Position numbers and translations under genes: made by a program. A stretch of 64,000 nucleotides of DNA from Bacillus sp. V3B. GTDB lineage: Bacteria > Bacillota > Bacilli > Bacillales > Cytobacillaceae. The DNA lies in assembly GCF_024494465.1 (NCBI RefSeq), contig NZ_JAETXM010000017.1, forward strand, positions 1 through 64,000, written 5' to 3'. Positions 1-7,111 of the stretch are shown piece after piece. Under the pieces are notes generated by a model. The model searched no databases, had not been told where the DNA came from, and was given only the letters and a program-made list of their open reading frames with translations. Every line of letters begins with the position of its first letter. Position 1 is the first letter of the stretch.

Positions 1-60
1 AGGACTTCTGTACCTGTCGCAAGCTTTCGGTACAAAAAGCATTTGCTGAATGAAGTTAAA
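1..60 (+). repeat. R1 repeat, copy A (right end only)
   Basis: These 60 bases match the last 60 bases of the R1 copy at 62341-62627, including the 35-base extra hairpin segment (GTACC...GGTAC) that only these two copies carry. The left part lies outside the window. It ends in TGAATGAAGTTAAA like every R1 copy. Directly after it, AGTGGGATAAA resembles the right end of the P repeat, so it may sit against or inside a P remnant. Confidence 0.9.
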
Positions 61-126
61 AGTGGGATAAACTGAGTGTTCCTAGCAATGAATACTCTAG
101 ATCATTACAACTAAAGGAGAATGAAC

Positions 127-432
127 ATGGCATACGTATTACAGGTTGACTTTAGCATGCAAGGACCATTTGGAGATGAAATGGCAGAAGCATTTTCTGA
201 TTTAGCGAAAAGTATTAACGAAGAAGAAGGCTTCATGTGGAAGATCTGGACAGAAAGTCCTGAAACAAACCAAGCCGGTGGAATTTATATTTTTGAGACA
301 AAAGAAACTGCTGAAAAATATATGAATATGCACTCAAAAAGATTGACTAGTTTTGGAATAACCGACGTTAATGCTAAAATTTTTGCCATAAATACAAAAC
401 TAACCGAGATTACAAAAGGCCCGGTAAAATAA
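127..432 (+). CDS. YdhR-like putative monooxygenase (antibiotic biosynthesis monooxygenase fold)
   Basis: A protein of about 101 residues resembling the YdhR family (PF08803), small dimeric ferredoxin-like alpha/beta proteins related to ABM monooxygenases. The visible pattern is a first strand (VLQVDFSMQGPFG), a helix (AEAFSDLAKSI), the conserved stretch FMWKIWTESPETNQAGGIYIF, and a C-terminal strand (AKIFAINTKLTEIT). ATG 127 is preferred over ATG 121 because AAAGGAG (113-119) is only about one base from 121 but seven bases from 127. A hairpin terminator follows at 441-478, so the gene is probably monocistronic. The substrate is unknown. The family call is fairly firm, the enzymatic role is inference. 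Confidence 0.8.
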   Translation: MAYVLQVDFSMQGPFGDEMAEAFSDLAKSINEEEGFMWKIWTESPETNQAGGIYIFETKETAEKYMNMHSKRLTSFGITDVNAKIFAINTKLTEITKGPVK

Positions 433-440
433 TAAATGAG

Positions 441-478
441 ACTATAAATCCTTATACAACAAGGGTTTATAGTTTTTT
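441..478 (+). terminator. Rho-independent terminator of the ydhR-like gene
   Basis: ACTATAAATCCTT pairs with AAGGGTTTATAGT around a short loop and is followed by a run of T, 9 bases after the stop codon. Confidence 0.8.
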
Positions 479-530
479 CCATTATTCAAGCACTCATAAC
501 CAACATCTTTTTATCCATTTATTTAACTTA

Positions 531-611
531 TGTGTTAAACAATCGTGTTAATGCTCCAAGGGCCGCATACCCAAAGACCATTTATCAATAATCATCATGA
601 ACACAGCCTAA
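531..611. repeat. M-type MITE remnant (M1)
   Basis: The outer ends of the M element are visible (GTTAAACAATCGTGTTAATG at the left, ACACAGCC at the right, with CATTTATCAATAATCATCATGA before it), but the centre is deleted compared with the full copy at 45921-46053. Confidence 0.55.
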
Positions 612-699
612 AACTTTTTGAAATAGCCATTATATTTATTCCTTACAAAAAGCAAAATAAGAACTGCTGCTAACTCCAGTCAAAAAGGGGATGATTTAC

Positions 700-1110
700 T
701 TGAGATGGCAAAAAACCTTATTGTCAATGATTCAAGCTCGCCAAGACAAAAAAATTGCTCTTGCCGTTGATACTTCAACTACGGAAGTACAAATAAACCT
801 TATTAACAACATCGTCAAATTATTTGAAACCGTTAAACCAGATACTCTCCTTGTCCAAGCTGATTTTAAGATAAGAAACATTGCTCCAGTCAAAGCGGAC
901 ACCATAAAATATTACAATCATGGAAAGACTTCCTACACATTGGTTTTAGAATGGGCTCAAAATGAAAAGATCGATACTCTATTTTATATTACCGATGTCA
1001 CAGGATATTTTTATGAAGAAATGGGACAGATTGATTACGAAATGTTTTGGTTAGTACCAGATGATTACCTACCAAAGGTACCTTTTGGTAAGGCAATCAA
1101 AATTACATAA
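700..1110 (+). CDS. VWA-like domain protein (DUF2201/COG3864 C-terminal part), possibly a remnant
   Basis: About 136 residues that resemble the C-terminal VWA-like domain of DUF2201 proteins: KIALAVDTSTTEVQI (first strand with a MIDAS-like Asp), TLLVQADFKI, a GKTSYTLVLEW segment, TLFYITDVTGYF, then FWLVPDD and a terminal PFGKAIKI. Full family members are several hundred residues with a long N-terminal metallopeptidase-like region. None of that is present, and an in-frame stop lies at 658. The 691 ATG abuts AAAAAGGGG, so TTG 700, nine bases downstream, is the better start. No partner AAA ATPase (MoxR type), the usual neighbour, is seen. It could be a working stand-alone domain or the tail of a decayed gene. 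Confidence 0.55.
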   Translation: MRWQKTLLSMIQARQDKKIALAVDTSTTEVQINLINNIVKLFETVKPDTLLVQADFKIRNIAPVKADTIKYYNHGKTSYTLVLEWAQNEKIDTLFYITDVTGYFYEEMGQIDYEMFWLVPDDYLPKVPFGKAIKIT

Positions 1111-1172
1111 TAAATAGGCTTGTACTAGATCGTTATCTATGTTCAACAGGATACTCTTTCTTCATTAACATT

Positions 1173-1204
1173 CAAAAAGGCGAACAGTGCTGTTCGCTTT
1201 TTTG
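1173..1204. terminator. Bidirectional terminator between the VWA-like gene and modC
   Basis: AAAAAGGCGAACAG pairs with CTGTTCGCTTTTTT. It has A-run and T-run flanks on both sides, so it can serve the plus-strand gene and the minus-strand mod operon. Confidence 0.85.
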
Positions 1205-1205
1205 T

Positions 1206-2273
1206 CTATTCTTCATCTGAAACTAAAAAAATATGTTTAGCAGGGAGTTGTAAATAGATAGGCTGGTTGGAAGTAGTGACTCTTCTCCAGTCTTCCTTTG
1301 TTATGTTCACAGTAAACAGATGACCGATACATAAAACATAAACGATCATCGAACTGATTGTTTCGATTACCTTATTTATTTGGCATGGAAATATATTTTC
1401 GTCTTCTGTAGCCTTTGCGTGTATTTTTAAATGATGGGAACGGATACCAGCAATCATTTTCCCGTCGTAATTCAGCTTATGATCATTAGCGAAAAAGGTC
1501 CATTCACCTGTTGATAATGGCCGTTTTCCATTCAATGGTTTATGAATATAAACAGGAATTAAATTTTCACATCCAGTCATTTTAGCAACAGTCAGATTAG
1601 CTGGTTGATTCATAATATCCTCTTTCCGACCAAGTTGAACCGTATTTCCATTATCATACATTAAAATACGATCACATAATTTGTATGCTTCTTCAAGATT
1701 ATGCGTAATAAAAAGAATAGACCCTTTAAAGTGATCATGGATCATATCAAGTAACTCTTGTTCCAATTGGCTTTTAACATGACGATCTAACGCAGAAAAA
1801 GGTTCATCAAGTAGCAATATATCTGGTTGCGTTACAAAAGTTCTAGCTAAAGCTACACGTTGCTGTTGCCCACCCGATAATTCATCTGGATATCGATGCT
1901 GTAACCCCATGATCCTCATACGATCCATCATCTCTAACACAGATTGCTGTTGTTTTCGTTTCGGTAAATGATTCAAACCAAAAGCAATGTTTTTTTCCAC
2001 TGTTAGATGGGGAAAAAGAGCATAATTTTGAAAAACATAGCCAATTTTTCGTAATTGTGGTCGTATATTAATCTTTTTATCAGAATCGAATAACGTACGA
2101 TCATTTAAAACGATTTTTCCTGACGAGGGTGTCTGCAAACCGGCAATACACTGTAGGGTCATACTTTTACCACTTCCAGATGCTCCGAGAATACCGAGGA
2201 TTTCATTTTGAACAGTGAAGGAGGAAGATAGATGAAATGAGTGTAGTGCTTTACTAATCTTAACTTCTAACAT
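1206..2273 (-). CDS. modC: Molybdate ABC transporter ATP-binding protein ModC
   Basis: The 355-residue ATPase subunit of a molybdate importer. Walker A GASGSGKS is at residues 30-37, with Q-loop VFQNYALFPHLT, ABC signature ELSGGQQQR, Walker B ILLLDEPFSALD and H-loop LFITH in order. The C-terminal 110 residues correspond to the Mop/TOBE-like regulatory domain of ModC but look weakly conserved. It overlaps modB by 14 bases and is the last gene of a modA-modB-modC operon on the minus strand. The gene order and the ModA and ModB partners support molybdate rather than another oxyanion; tungstate remains possible. It would energise uptake of molybdate for molybdoenzymes. Confidence 0.92.
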   Translation of the reverse strand: MLEVKISKALHSFHLSSSFTVQNEILGILGASGSGKSMTLQCIAGLQTPSSGKIVLNDRTLFDSDKKINIRPQLRKIGYVFQNYALFPHLTVEKNIAFGLNHLPKRKQQQSVLEMMDRMRIMGLQHRYPDELSGGQQQRVALARTFVTQPDILLLDEPFSALDRHVKSQLEQELLDMIHDHFKGSILFITHNLEEAYKLCDRILMYDNGNTVQLGRKEDIMNQPANLTVAKMTGCENLIPVYIHKPLNGKRPLSTGEWTFFANDHKLNYDGKMIAGIRSHHLKIHAKATEDENIFPCQINKVIETISSMIVYVLCIGHLFTVNITKEDWRRVTTSNQPIYLQLPAKHIFLVSDEE

Positions 2274-2955
2274 CGTTCCTTCTTCCTTTCTCTATTTTCT
2301 TTTCTAATCGATTGAGTATAAATAGACAGGTAATGGCAACAAAGGTCATGATAATAACGAGAATATTTGTTAATTGTGTGTCACCCGCTTGTAATGCATC
2401 ATAAATGGCAATCGACATTGTCGTTGTTTGATTTGGAATACTTCCAGAAACCATAATCGTTGTCCCAAAATCTCCTAATGCTCTAGCAAATGTAAGAACG
2501 ATTCCAGATAGTATCCCACGCCATGCTAATGGAATAAAGATGGAAAAGAAAATATTCAGGTTCGATCGGCCTAATAACTTCGCAGCATTCACCACATCAT
2601 GATTGATCCCTGAAAAAGCGGACCGAGCAGATTTAATTAAAAATGGAGCTGACACAACAGAAGCTGCAATTACTGCTCCTATAGGTGTAAATACAATCAT
2701 AAGATCGAAATTTTCTTCAAGAAATTGTCCAATTGGACTGCTTCTTCCAAGTAAAACAAGTAAATAATAACCGAGTACTGTAGGTGGAAGTACAACAGGT
2801 AACGTTAATAATGTATCAAGAAGATCGGACACATTCGTTTTTGAGCGGCTTAAATAATAGGCAACAGGCAGACCGATGATTAATCCAATCAGCGTTGCAG
2901 CTGTTGCTACCTTTAACGATAGAAATAAGGGAAAAAGATTGATTTCATTGGCCAT
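2260..2955 (-). CDS. modB: Molybdate ABC transporter permease ModB
   Basis: A 231-residue inner-membrane permease with about five hydrophobic segments. The binding-protein-dependent permease signature (EAA loop) reads AAKLLGRSNLNIFFSIFIPLAW, contacting ModC, and is followed by FARALGDFGTTIMVSGS, which is typical of ModB. Its start codon overlaps the modA stop by one base (2955), and modC overlaps its 3' end, so translation of the three genes is coupled. It forms the membrane channel of the molybdate importer. Confidence 0.92.
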   Translation of the reverse strand: MANEINLFPLFLSLKVATAATLIGLIIGLPVAYYLSRSKTNVSDLLDTLLTLPVVLPPTVLGYYLLVLLGRSSPIGQFLEENFDLMIVFTPIGAVIAASVVSAPFLIKSARSAFSGINHDVVNAAKLLGRSNLNIFFSIFIPLAWRGILSGIVLTFARALGDFGTTIMVSGSIPNQTTTMSIAIYDALQAGDTQLTNILVIIMTFVAITCLFILNRLEKKIEKGRRNDVRS

Positions 2956-3746
2956 TATTCCTGAACCTCAGGCAAATCAAATCCATACTTATCCAGCACC
3001 TTTCTCCCTTCCGAACCTGTCACATAACCAATGAATTGTTCTGCTAATTGTACTTGAGATGTGTCTTTAATAACCGTAATAGCTTGATTTAAGGGGTTAT
3101 GTAAATCTTCATCTAGTAACGTAAAATTCAGTTGATCATCTACTAATGAATGGGAAACCAGTCCAACTTCTGCATTTCCTGTTGTCACAAGTGTGAGCGT
3201 GTCAGAAATACTTTTTCCTGGGACAATTTTATCTTCGATTTGCTCCCATAATCCAGCAGATTCTAACGCTTGTTTTGCCGCTAAGCCATAAGGGGCATGG
3301 TCCGGGTTGGCAATAGCAATTTTTTTGACCGCTGGAAGTAATAGATCGTTCAAATCGTTTATCTCTATAGGATTGTTTTTTAATGTTGTCAGCCCAATTC
3401 TACCTTTAGCATAAAGAGTTTGTGTCTCAGGGATTGTTTTTCCACTCTCTTTTAATTTCTCAACAAAATCAACATTTGCTGAAGCAAAAACATCATAGGG
3501 AGCTCCATTTTCAATTTGTTGAGCTAACCTGCCGGAAGATCCGAATGTTAATTGAACCTTACTATTTGTCAGAGTTTCGAAGTTTTGCGCTACTTCTGTA
3601 AATGCTAATTGCAAACTTGAGGCGGCTGCAACAGTTATAGTTAAATTTTCATTCTCGCTCGTCTTCATGTCCTTTTCTATATTACATGCACTCAATAAAA
3701 AAATTAAGAAACACAAACATACTATCAAAATAATTTCTCTTTTCAT
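2955..3746 (-). CDS. modA: Molybdate ABC transporter substrate-binding lipoprotein ModA
   Basis: About 263 residues. A signal peptide ends in a lipobox LLSAC, so the mature protein should be lipid-anchored outside the membrane. The body shows the ModA pattern: TVAAASSLQLAFTEVA near the mature start, LTFGSSGRLAQQIENGAPYDVFASAN (oxyanion-binding Ser/Thr region), and NPDHAPYGLAAKQAL. ATG at 3746 is preferred over ATG 3761 because AAGGAG lies six bases before the former, while the latter has only GAGGT directly abutting. It is the first gene of modABC. No obvious operator was recognised in the 270 bases upstream. Confidence 0.93.
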   Translation of the reverse strand: MKREIILIVCLCFLIFLLSACNIEKDMKTSENENLTITVAAASSLQLAFTEVAQNFETLTNSKVQLTFGSSGRLAQQIENGAPYDVFASANVDFVEKLKESGKTIPETQTLYAKGRIGLTTLKNNPIEINDLNDLLLPAVKKIAIANPDHAPYGLAAKQALESAGLWEQIEDKIVPGKSISDTLTLVTTGNAEVGLVSHSLVDDQLNFTLLDEDLHNPLNQAITVIKDTSQVQLAEQFIGYVTGSEGRKVLDKYGFDLPEVQE

Positions 3747-3953
3747 TGCATTCTCCTTCATACCTCATTCAAAAATCAAACATAATTAATTTTAACATAG
3801 CATCACAAAACCTATAAAGAATTCGAAATGGTATTTTAATGAATCCATTCTTTACGGTTTATCAATCGTTTATTTTTTCTTGTGCTAATTCTGGGTCTAC
3901 TGCAAGATACCGTTCTCCATTCAACATGTTCTCTTTTTAGTTTCCAAGGTCAT

Positions 3954-4020
3954 GGAATCACTTAATGGACGCATATACCAAAGGCATTTACAGCATCAAC
4001 AATATTGTTTAACAAAGTCT
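3954..4020. repeat. M-type MITE, half copy (M2)
   Basis: The segment AATCACTTAATGGACGCATA through AACAATATTGTTTAACAAAG matches one arm of the M element. The other arm is missing. It directly precedes the decayed oxidoreductase frame, so the insertion or a deletion next to it probably removed the 5' part of that gene. Confidence 0.7.
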
Positions 4021-4027
4021 TTTTTTA

Positions 4028-4282
4028 AAAGTTAGATCATTCGATAATGCCTTTAAACCCGAGTTTGCAAATGGTTCATTAAGGGATCTTAGGGTGTATG
4101 GTTTGTATCCACTTATTACATTATTTGGTGAACTAAAAGAAGTAAAGGAATTTGTTGAATTACTTAACCAAGGGAAAACTGAATCTGATACTAACTCCTA
4201 TGAACATTCACACACGACAATGAAAGTGTTAGATAAAATACGCAGCGAAATAGGGCTTATCTATCCAAATGATCAAAATTAA
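4028..4282 (+). pseudogene. Gfo/Idh/MocA-type oxidoreductase pseudogene (internal deletion, no 5' end)
   Basis: The open frame reads FDNAFKPEFANGSLRDLRVY then GLYPLITLFGELKEVKEFVE, resembling the middle of Gfo/Idh/MocA dehydrogenases (family pattern GGGALxDLGVYxLYP...LFGxPxEV). It then jumps straight to LLNQGKTESDTNSYEHS and VLDKIRSEIGLIYPND, which resembles the extreme C-terminus of the same family. The Rossmann N-terminal domain and roughly 130 residues of the substrate domain are missing. There is no plausible ribosome site and the upstream side is an M-type repeat arm. Read as a decayed gene; the substrate cannot be told. Confidence 0.6.
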
Positions 4283-4312
4283 AACACAGACAGCGCCCTA
4301 TGCTCGCTAAGT

Positions 4313-4861
4313 TTATCGGCAAAGTTCATCTCCTCTATTCGGTGAACTTTGCCGCTCCAACTCCAAGAGTTTGGTTTTCATTTCCAAACCACCTCGATAG
4401 CCAGTCAATGATCCGTTCTTCCCCACAACGCGGTGGCATGGAACAGTGATTAACACTGGATTCTTTCCAATAGCCGTTCCCACTGAACGGATAGCAGTTG
4501 GTTTATGTATATGGTGGGCAATATCGGAATAGGATTTCGTCTGTCCGTACGGAATCTCATCCAGTGCCTTCCATACGGCAAGTTGAAATTCTGTCCCATT
4601 GAAATCAAATGGAATGGTAAAACTCTTCCTTTCTCCCTCCAAATACTCAATTAGCTCTACCACATACGGTTGAATTTTTTCTGCGTTTTTTACAAGGGAA
4701 TTATCAAGAAATTGTTTCTTTACCCATGCAGACAATTCCTCAAACGATTTATTCTGCGATCCAACAAAGCAAAGTCCCTTTGATGTGGCAGCTATATATA
4801 TACTCCAATCCTTATGTTTGAGCAATGACCAATAAATAATGATTTTATTTTGCGATCCCAT
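4313..4861 (-). CDS. ogt: Methylated-DNA--[protein]-cysteine S-methyltransferase
   Basis: A 182-residue DNA repair protein that removes O6-methylguanine by irreversible transfer of the methyl group to its own cysteine. The active-site motif PCHRVVG, the helix-turn-helix region YGQTKSYSDIAHHI with the arginine finger in AIRSVGTAIGKNPV, and the C-terminal GYRGGLEMKTKLLELE are present. The N-terminal 80 residues are the usual poorly conserved domain. The start has AGAGGTG seven bases upstream. The name ogt is used generically; it could equally be called adaB. It is transcribed alone toward the left, from a likely promoter at 4882-4909. Confidence 0.93.
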   Translation of the reverse strand: MGSQNKIIIYWSLLKHKDWSIYIAATSKGLCFVGSQNKSFEELSAWVKKQFLDNSLVKNAEKIQPYVVELIEYLEGERKSFTIPFDFNGTEFQLAVWKALDEIPYGQTKSYSDIAHHIHKPTAIRSVGTAIGKNPVLITVPCHRVVGKNGSLTGYRGGLEMKTKLLELERQSSPNRGDELCR

Positions 4862-4881
4862 TTTGCAACACCTCTATTCAC

Positions 4882-4909
4882 ATTATACTTCCTATAAAGC
4901 AAGTTGTAA
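4882..4909 (-). promoter_or_regulatory. Candidate sigma-A promoter of ogt
   Basis: On the minus strand TTACAA (4904-4909) and TATAAT (4882-4887) are 16 bases apart, about 20 bases upstream of the ATG. Confidence 0.5.
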
Positions 4910-4922
4910 TATTTGAAGAATA

Positions 4923-5175
4923 ATCAAATTCGCCCCGCCGAATTTGCGCCCGGATTTTTATCACGCTTCAGAAAGCCACATCCTGTGGCTTTCGCCTGAC
5001 TAGGACGTCCTGTCCGTCGTCGAGCTCGCTCGATCAATTACCTTTAAAAAATCCGAGGCATCCGCCGGAGGCTTAACTTCATTCATTCGGGGTTTGAACC
5101 CCCACTGAATCAGAGAGCTTTTTGCATTCATCCCCCACTTACAGAAGTGGAGGACTTCTGCTGAATGAAGTTAAA
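4923..5175 (+). repeat. R1 repeat, copy B
   Basis: A 253-base copy of the R1 element. It begins ATCAAATTCGCCCCGCCG and ends TGAATGAAGTTAAA. It contains the hairpin GAAAGCCACA/TGTGGCTTTC, the palindrome AGGACGTCCT, and a right module bounded by a perfect 13-base inverted repeat (TTAACTTCATTCA at 5073-5085, TGAATGAAGTTAA at 5162-5174). No coding capacity is convincing in any frame. Confidence 0.95.
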
Positions 5176-5311
5176 ACAAGATAACAACATCATCTTTAAA
5201 TAAGGAACCAACTTAACACGAGTAAGCCAAGAAATAATAAAAAAAGATAGGACATAAGATTTTGTTTCTTTAATAGAGGATAGATATCTAAACGACCCCA
5301 TATTATTCCAT

Positions 5312-5341
5312 GCATATCATGATAAACGAAAACAAATAATA
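5312..5341 (+). promoter_or_regulatory. Candidate sigma-G (forespore) promoter of the DUF1657/2Duf operon
   Basis: GCATA (5312-5316) and AATAATA (5335-5341) are separated by 18 bases. This fits the B. subtilis sigma-G consensus (GHATR, 18 bases, CATWHTA) with one mismatch in the -10 element. It lies about 40 bases before the start codon at 5380. Confidence 0.5.
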
Positions 5342-5379
5342 CGACTCGTAAGTAAATTTTAATGAAAGAAGGAACGCAC

Positions 5380-5583
5380 ATGACAGTTATTACTCAAGTG
5401 AAACAAACCGTTGCCGGATTAAAAAGTGCTCAAGCCAGTTTAGAAACCTTCTCTTTAGGTACAGACAATCAAGAGGCAAAGCAGATGTATACAGATGCAG
5501 CAAACCAAACACAAGCCATCATTGATAGCATTGAACCACGACTTCAACAAATACAAGATGAAGAGCCCCAATATAGACAATAA
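5380..5583 (+). CDS. DUF1657 small protein, first copy
   Basis: A 67-residue DUF1657 protein (QVKQTVAGLKSAQASLETFS at the front, EPQYRQ at the end), predicted to be helical and soluble. DUF1657 genes are typical companions of spoVA-type and yetF-type genes in mobile spore-resistance operons. ATG 5380 is chosen over ATG 5362 because AAGAAGGA sits six to seven bases upstream and the sequence then starts MTVI like the next gene. First gene of a three-gene unit with the second DUF1657 gene and the 2Duf-type gene, and probably forespore-expressed. Molecular function is unknown. Confidence 0.85.
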   Translation: MTVITQVKQTVAGLKSAQASLETFSLGTDNQEAKQMYTDAANQTQAIIDSIEPRLQQIQDEEPQYRQ

Positions 5584-5587
5584 GGTT

Positions 5588-5622
5588 TTAACCGGTTGGC
5601 TCCTGGCTAACCGGTTCTATTT
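5588..5622 (+). terminator. Hairpin between the two DUF1657 genes
   Basis: AACCGGTT occurs twice around TGGCTCCTGGCT and forms a stem of at least eight base pairs, followed by CTATTTTTA. It may be a weak terminator or an attenuator lowering expression of the downstream genes. Confidence 0.55.
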
Positions 5623-5709
5623 TTACATAATGACCTATTCAATCTTGATCCAATAGGGCCCCTCTATATCTGTAGATGGGGTTAATGAAATAGTAGGGAG
5701 AATGATAAA

Positions 5710-5916
5710 ATGACAGTCATTTCAAACGTAAAACAATCTTTGTCCACACTTAAAAGTATTGAGGCACAATTATCCACCCTTGCCTTGCATGCCCAAGAAG
5801 AAAAGGCAGCTCAAACCTTTCATGAAATGATGTTAGTGATTGAAGAGGTGAAAAAGGATCTACAAGACCGTAAAGTAGAAATGGAGTTAGAGGAACCACA
5901 ATATAAAGAATCTTAA
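5710..5916 (+). CDS. DUF1657 small protein, second copy
   Basis: A 68-residue paralogue of the preceding gene (MTVISNVKQSLSTLKSIEAQ at the front, EEPQYKES at the end). The start has GTAGGGAG upstream at a good distance. It ends 15 bases before the DUF421-DUF1657 gene, so the two are surely co-transcribed. Both copies share the EEPQY tail motif. Probably a tandem duplication within a spore-envelope operon; its function has not been shown from sequence. Confidence 0.85.
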   Translation: MTVISNVKQSLSTLKSIEAQLSTLALHAQEEKAAQTFHEMMLVIEEVKKDLQDRKVEMELEEPQYKES

Positions 5917-5931
5917 ATAGGTGGTGGAACT

Positions 5932-6792
5932 ATGTCCGATTGGACAGATACTTTTATTCGTTCGATTGTATTTATTATTGTTTTAATCATTATGACAAAA
6001 TTATTAGGAAAAAAGCAGTTATCGGAAATTTCCTTTTTTGAATATGTATCAGGGATTACGATTGGGAGTATTGCTGGTGAAGCCATCATGGGATTGGATA
6101 ATAAAATTGGCCATGGAGTATTAGCAATTTTGGTCTTTTCTTTGATTACCTTATTTGTAGATATCCTTTCTTTAAAAAGCAAAAAATTCAGGGATACCAT
6201 AGAAGGAACTGGAACAATCTTTATAAAAGATGGAAAAATAATGGAAGATAATTTAAAAAAGGAGAAATATTCCACTACGGAATTAGAATCTCTTCTGCGA
6301 CAAAAAGATGTCTTTAATATGGCAGATGTTGAATTTGCTATTCTTGAGCCGAAGGGTGATCTCAGTGTTCTCTTAAAAAAGGAAAATAGGCCTTTAACTG
6401 CAAAAGATCTGAATCTAAAAGTAGCCAATGACAAAGTACCACAAACCGTTATTATGGATGGATCCATTATAAACGATGCTATGTCAGCAGCAGGGAAAGA
6501 TCGAAATTGGCTCCATGCGGAACTAGACAAGCTCGGTGTCACCGTTGAAAATGTATTTATGGCACAGGTAGACTCTTATGGCGACTTAACAATCGATGTT
6601 TATGATGATCAAATGAACATCCCTTCTCCAGAAGTTCGTCCTCTTCTTATGGCCATGATCAAGAAATGCCAAGCGGATTTAGAGTTATTCTCCCTCGAGA
6701 CGGAATCAGATAAAGCACAAGCCATGTACAATAAAAATGCGAAAAAGCTTACAGAGGTCATAGATATCCTCAAACCTTACTTAAAAGGGTAA
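5932..6792 (+). CDS. DUF421-DUF1657 fusion membrane protein (2Duf type, YetF family)
   Basis: A 286-residue protein. Residues 1-75 hold three hydrophobic segments (IVFIIVLIIMTKLLG, YVSGITIGSIAGEAIMG, VLAILVFSLITLFVDIL). Residues about 80-215 form the DUF421/YetF soluble region (GTIFIKDGKIMEDNL, VIMDGSIINDAM, LGVTVENVFMAQVDSYGDL). Residues about 230-285 repeat the DUF1657 pattern (KKCQADLELFSLETESDKAQAMY). This DUF421 plus DUF1657 fusion matches the 2Duf protein reported in mobile spore-resistance operons, where it stiffens the spore inner membrane and raises wet-heat resistance. Here it travels with two DUF1657 genes but without spoVAC/AD/AE. AGGTGGTGG precedes the ATG. The role is inferred from the family. 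Confidence 0.88.
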   Translation: MSDWTDTFIRSIVFIIVLIIMTKLLGKKQLSEISFFEYVSGITIGSIAGEAIMGLDNKIGHGVLAILVFSLITLFVDILSLKSKKFRDTIEGTGTIFIKDGKIMEDNLKKEKYSTTELESLLRQKDVFNMADVEFAILEPKGDLSVLLKKENRPLTAKDLNLKVANDKVPQTVIMDGSIINDAMSAAGKDRNWLHAELDKLGVTVENVFMAQVDSYGDLTIDVYDDQMNIPSPEVRPLLMAMIKKCQADLELFSLETESDKAQAMYNKNAKKLTEVIDILKPYLKG

Positions 6793-6870
6793 ATATCCCC
6801 TCCTTACCGTTGGGCTCCATTCTGCACTCAATTAAGGAAGAGGGATTCTTTTGGAAAATGGTTAACATAC

Positions 6871-6906
6871 AAAAGCCCGTTACCTTTGAGTCAACGGGCC
6901 TTTTAT
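6871..6906 (+). terminator. Terminator of the DUF1657/2Duf operon
   Basis: AAAAGCCCGTT pairs with AACGGGCCTTTT around an 11-base loop, followed by T-rich sequence just before R1 copy C. Confidence 0.8.
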
Positions 6907-6916
6907 CCATTCATTT

Positions 6917-7110
6917 ATCAAATTTGCCCCGCCGAATTTGCGCCCGGATTTTTATCGAGCTCGCTCGATCAATTACCTTTAAAAAATCCGAGGCATCCGC
7001 CGGAGGCTTAACTTCATTCAGCCGGGGTTTGAACCCCCACTGAATCAGAGAGCTTTTTGCATTCATCCCCCACTTACAGAAGTGGAGGACTTCTGCTGAA
7101 TGAAGTTAAA
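6917..7110 (+). repeat. R1 repeat, copy C (59-base internal deletion)
   Basis: A 194-base copy. Compared with copies B, D and E it lacks the segment between TTTTTATC and GAGCTCGCTCG, which removes the GAAAGCCACA hairpin and the AGGACGTCCT palindrome. Both ends are intact. Its right end lies one base from the stop codon of aroD. Confidence 0.93.
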
Positions 7111-7111
7111 A

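Noticed and set aside
5196-5381. Minus-strand frame with a hydrophobic C-terminus (61 codons)
   Set aside because: It covers the promoter and ribosome site of the DUF1657 operon, has no ribosome site of its own, and the hydrophobicity comes from AT-rich codons.
6810-7043. Plus-strand frame of 77 codons
   Set aside because: Most of it is R1 repeat copy C; the same peptide pieces recur in other R1 copies in other frames.
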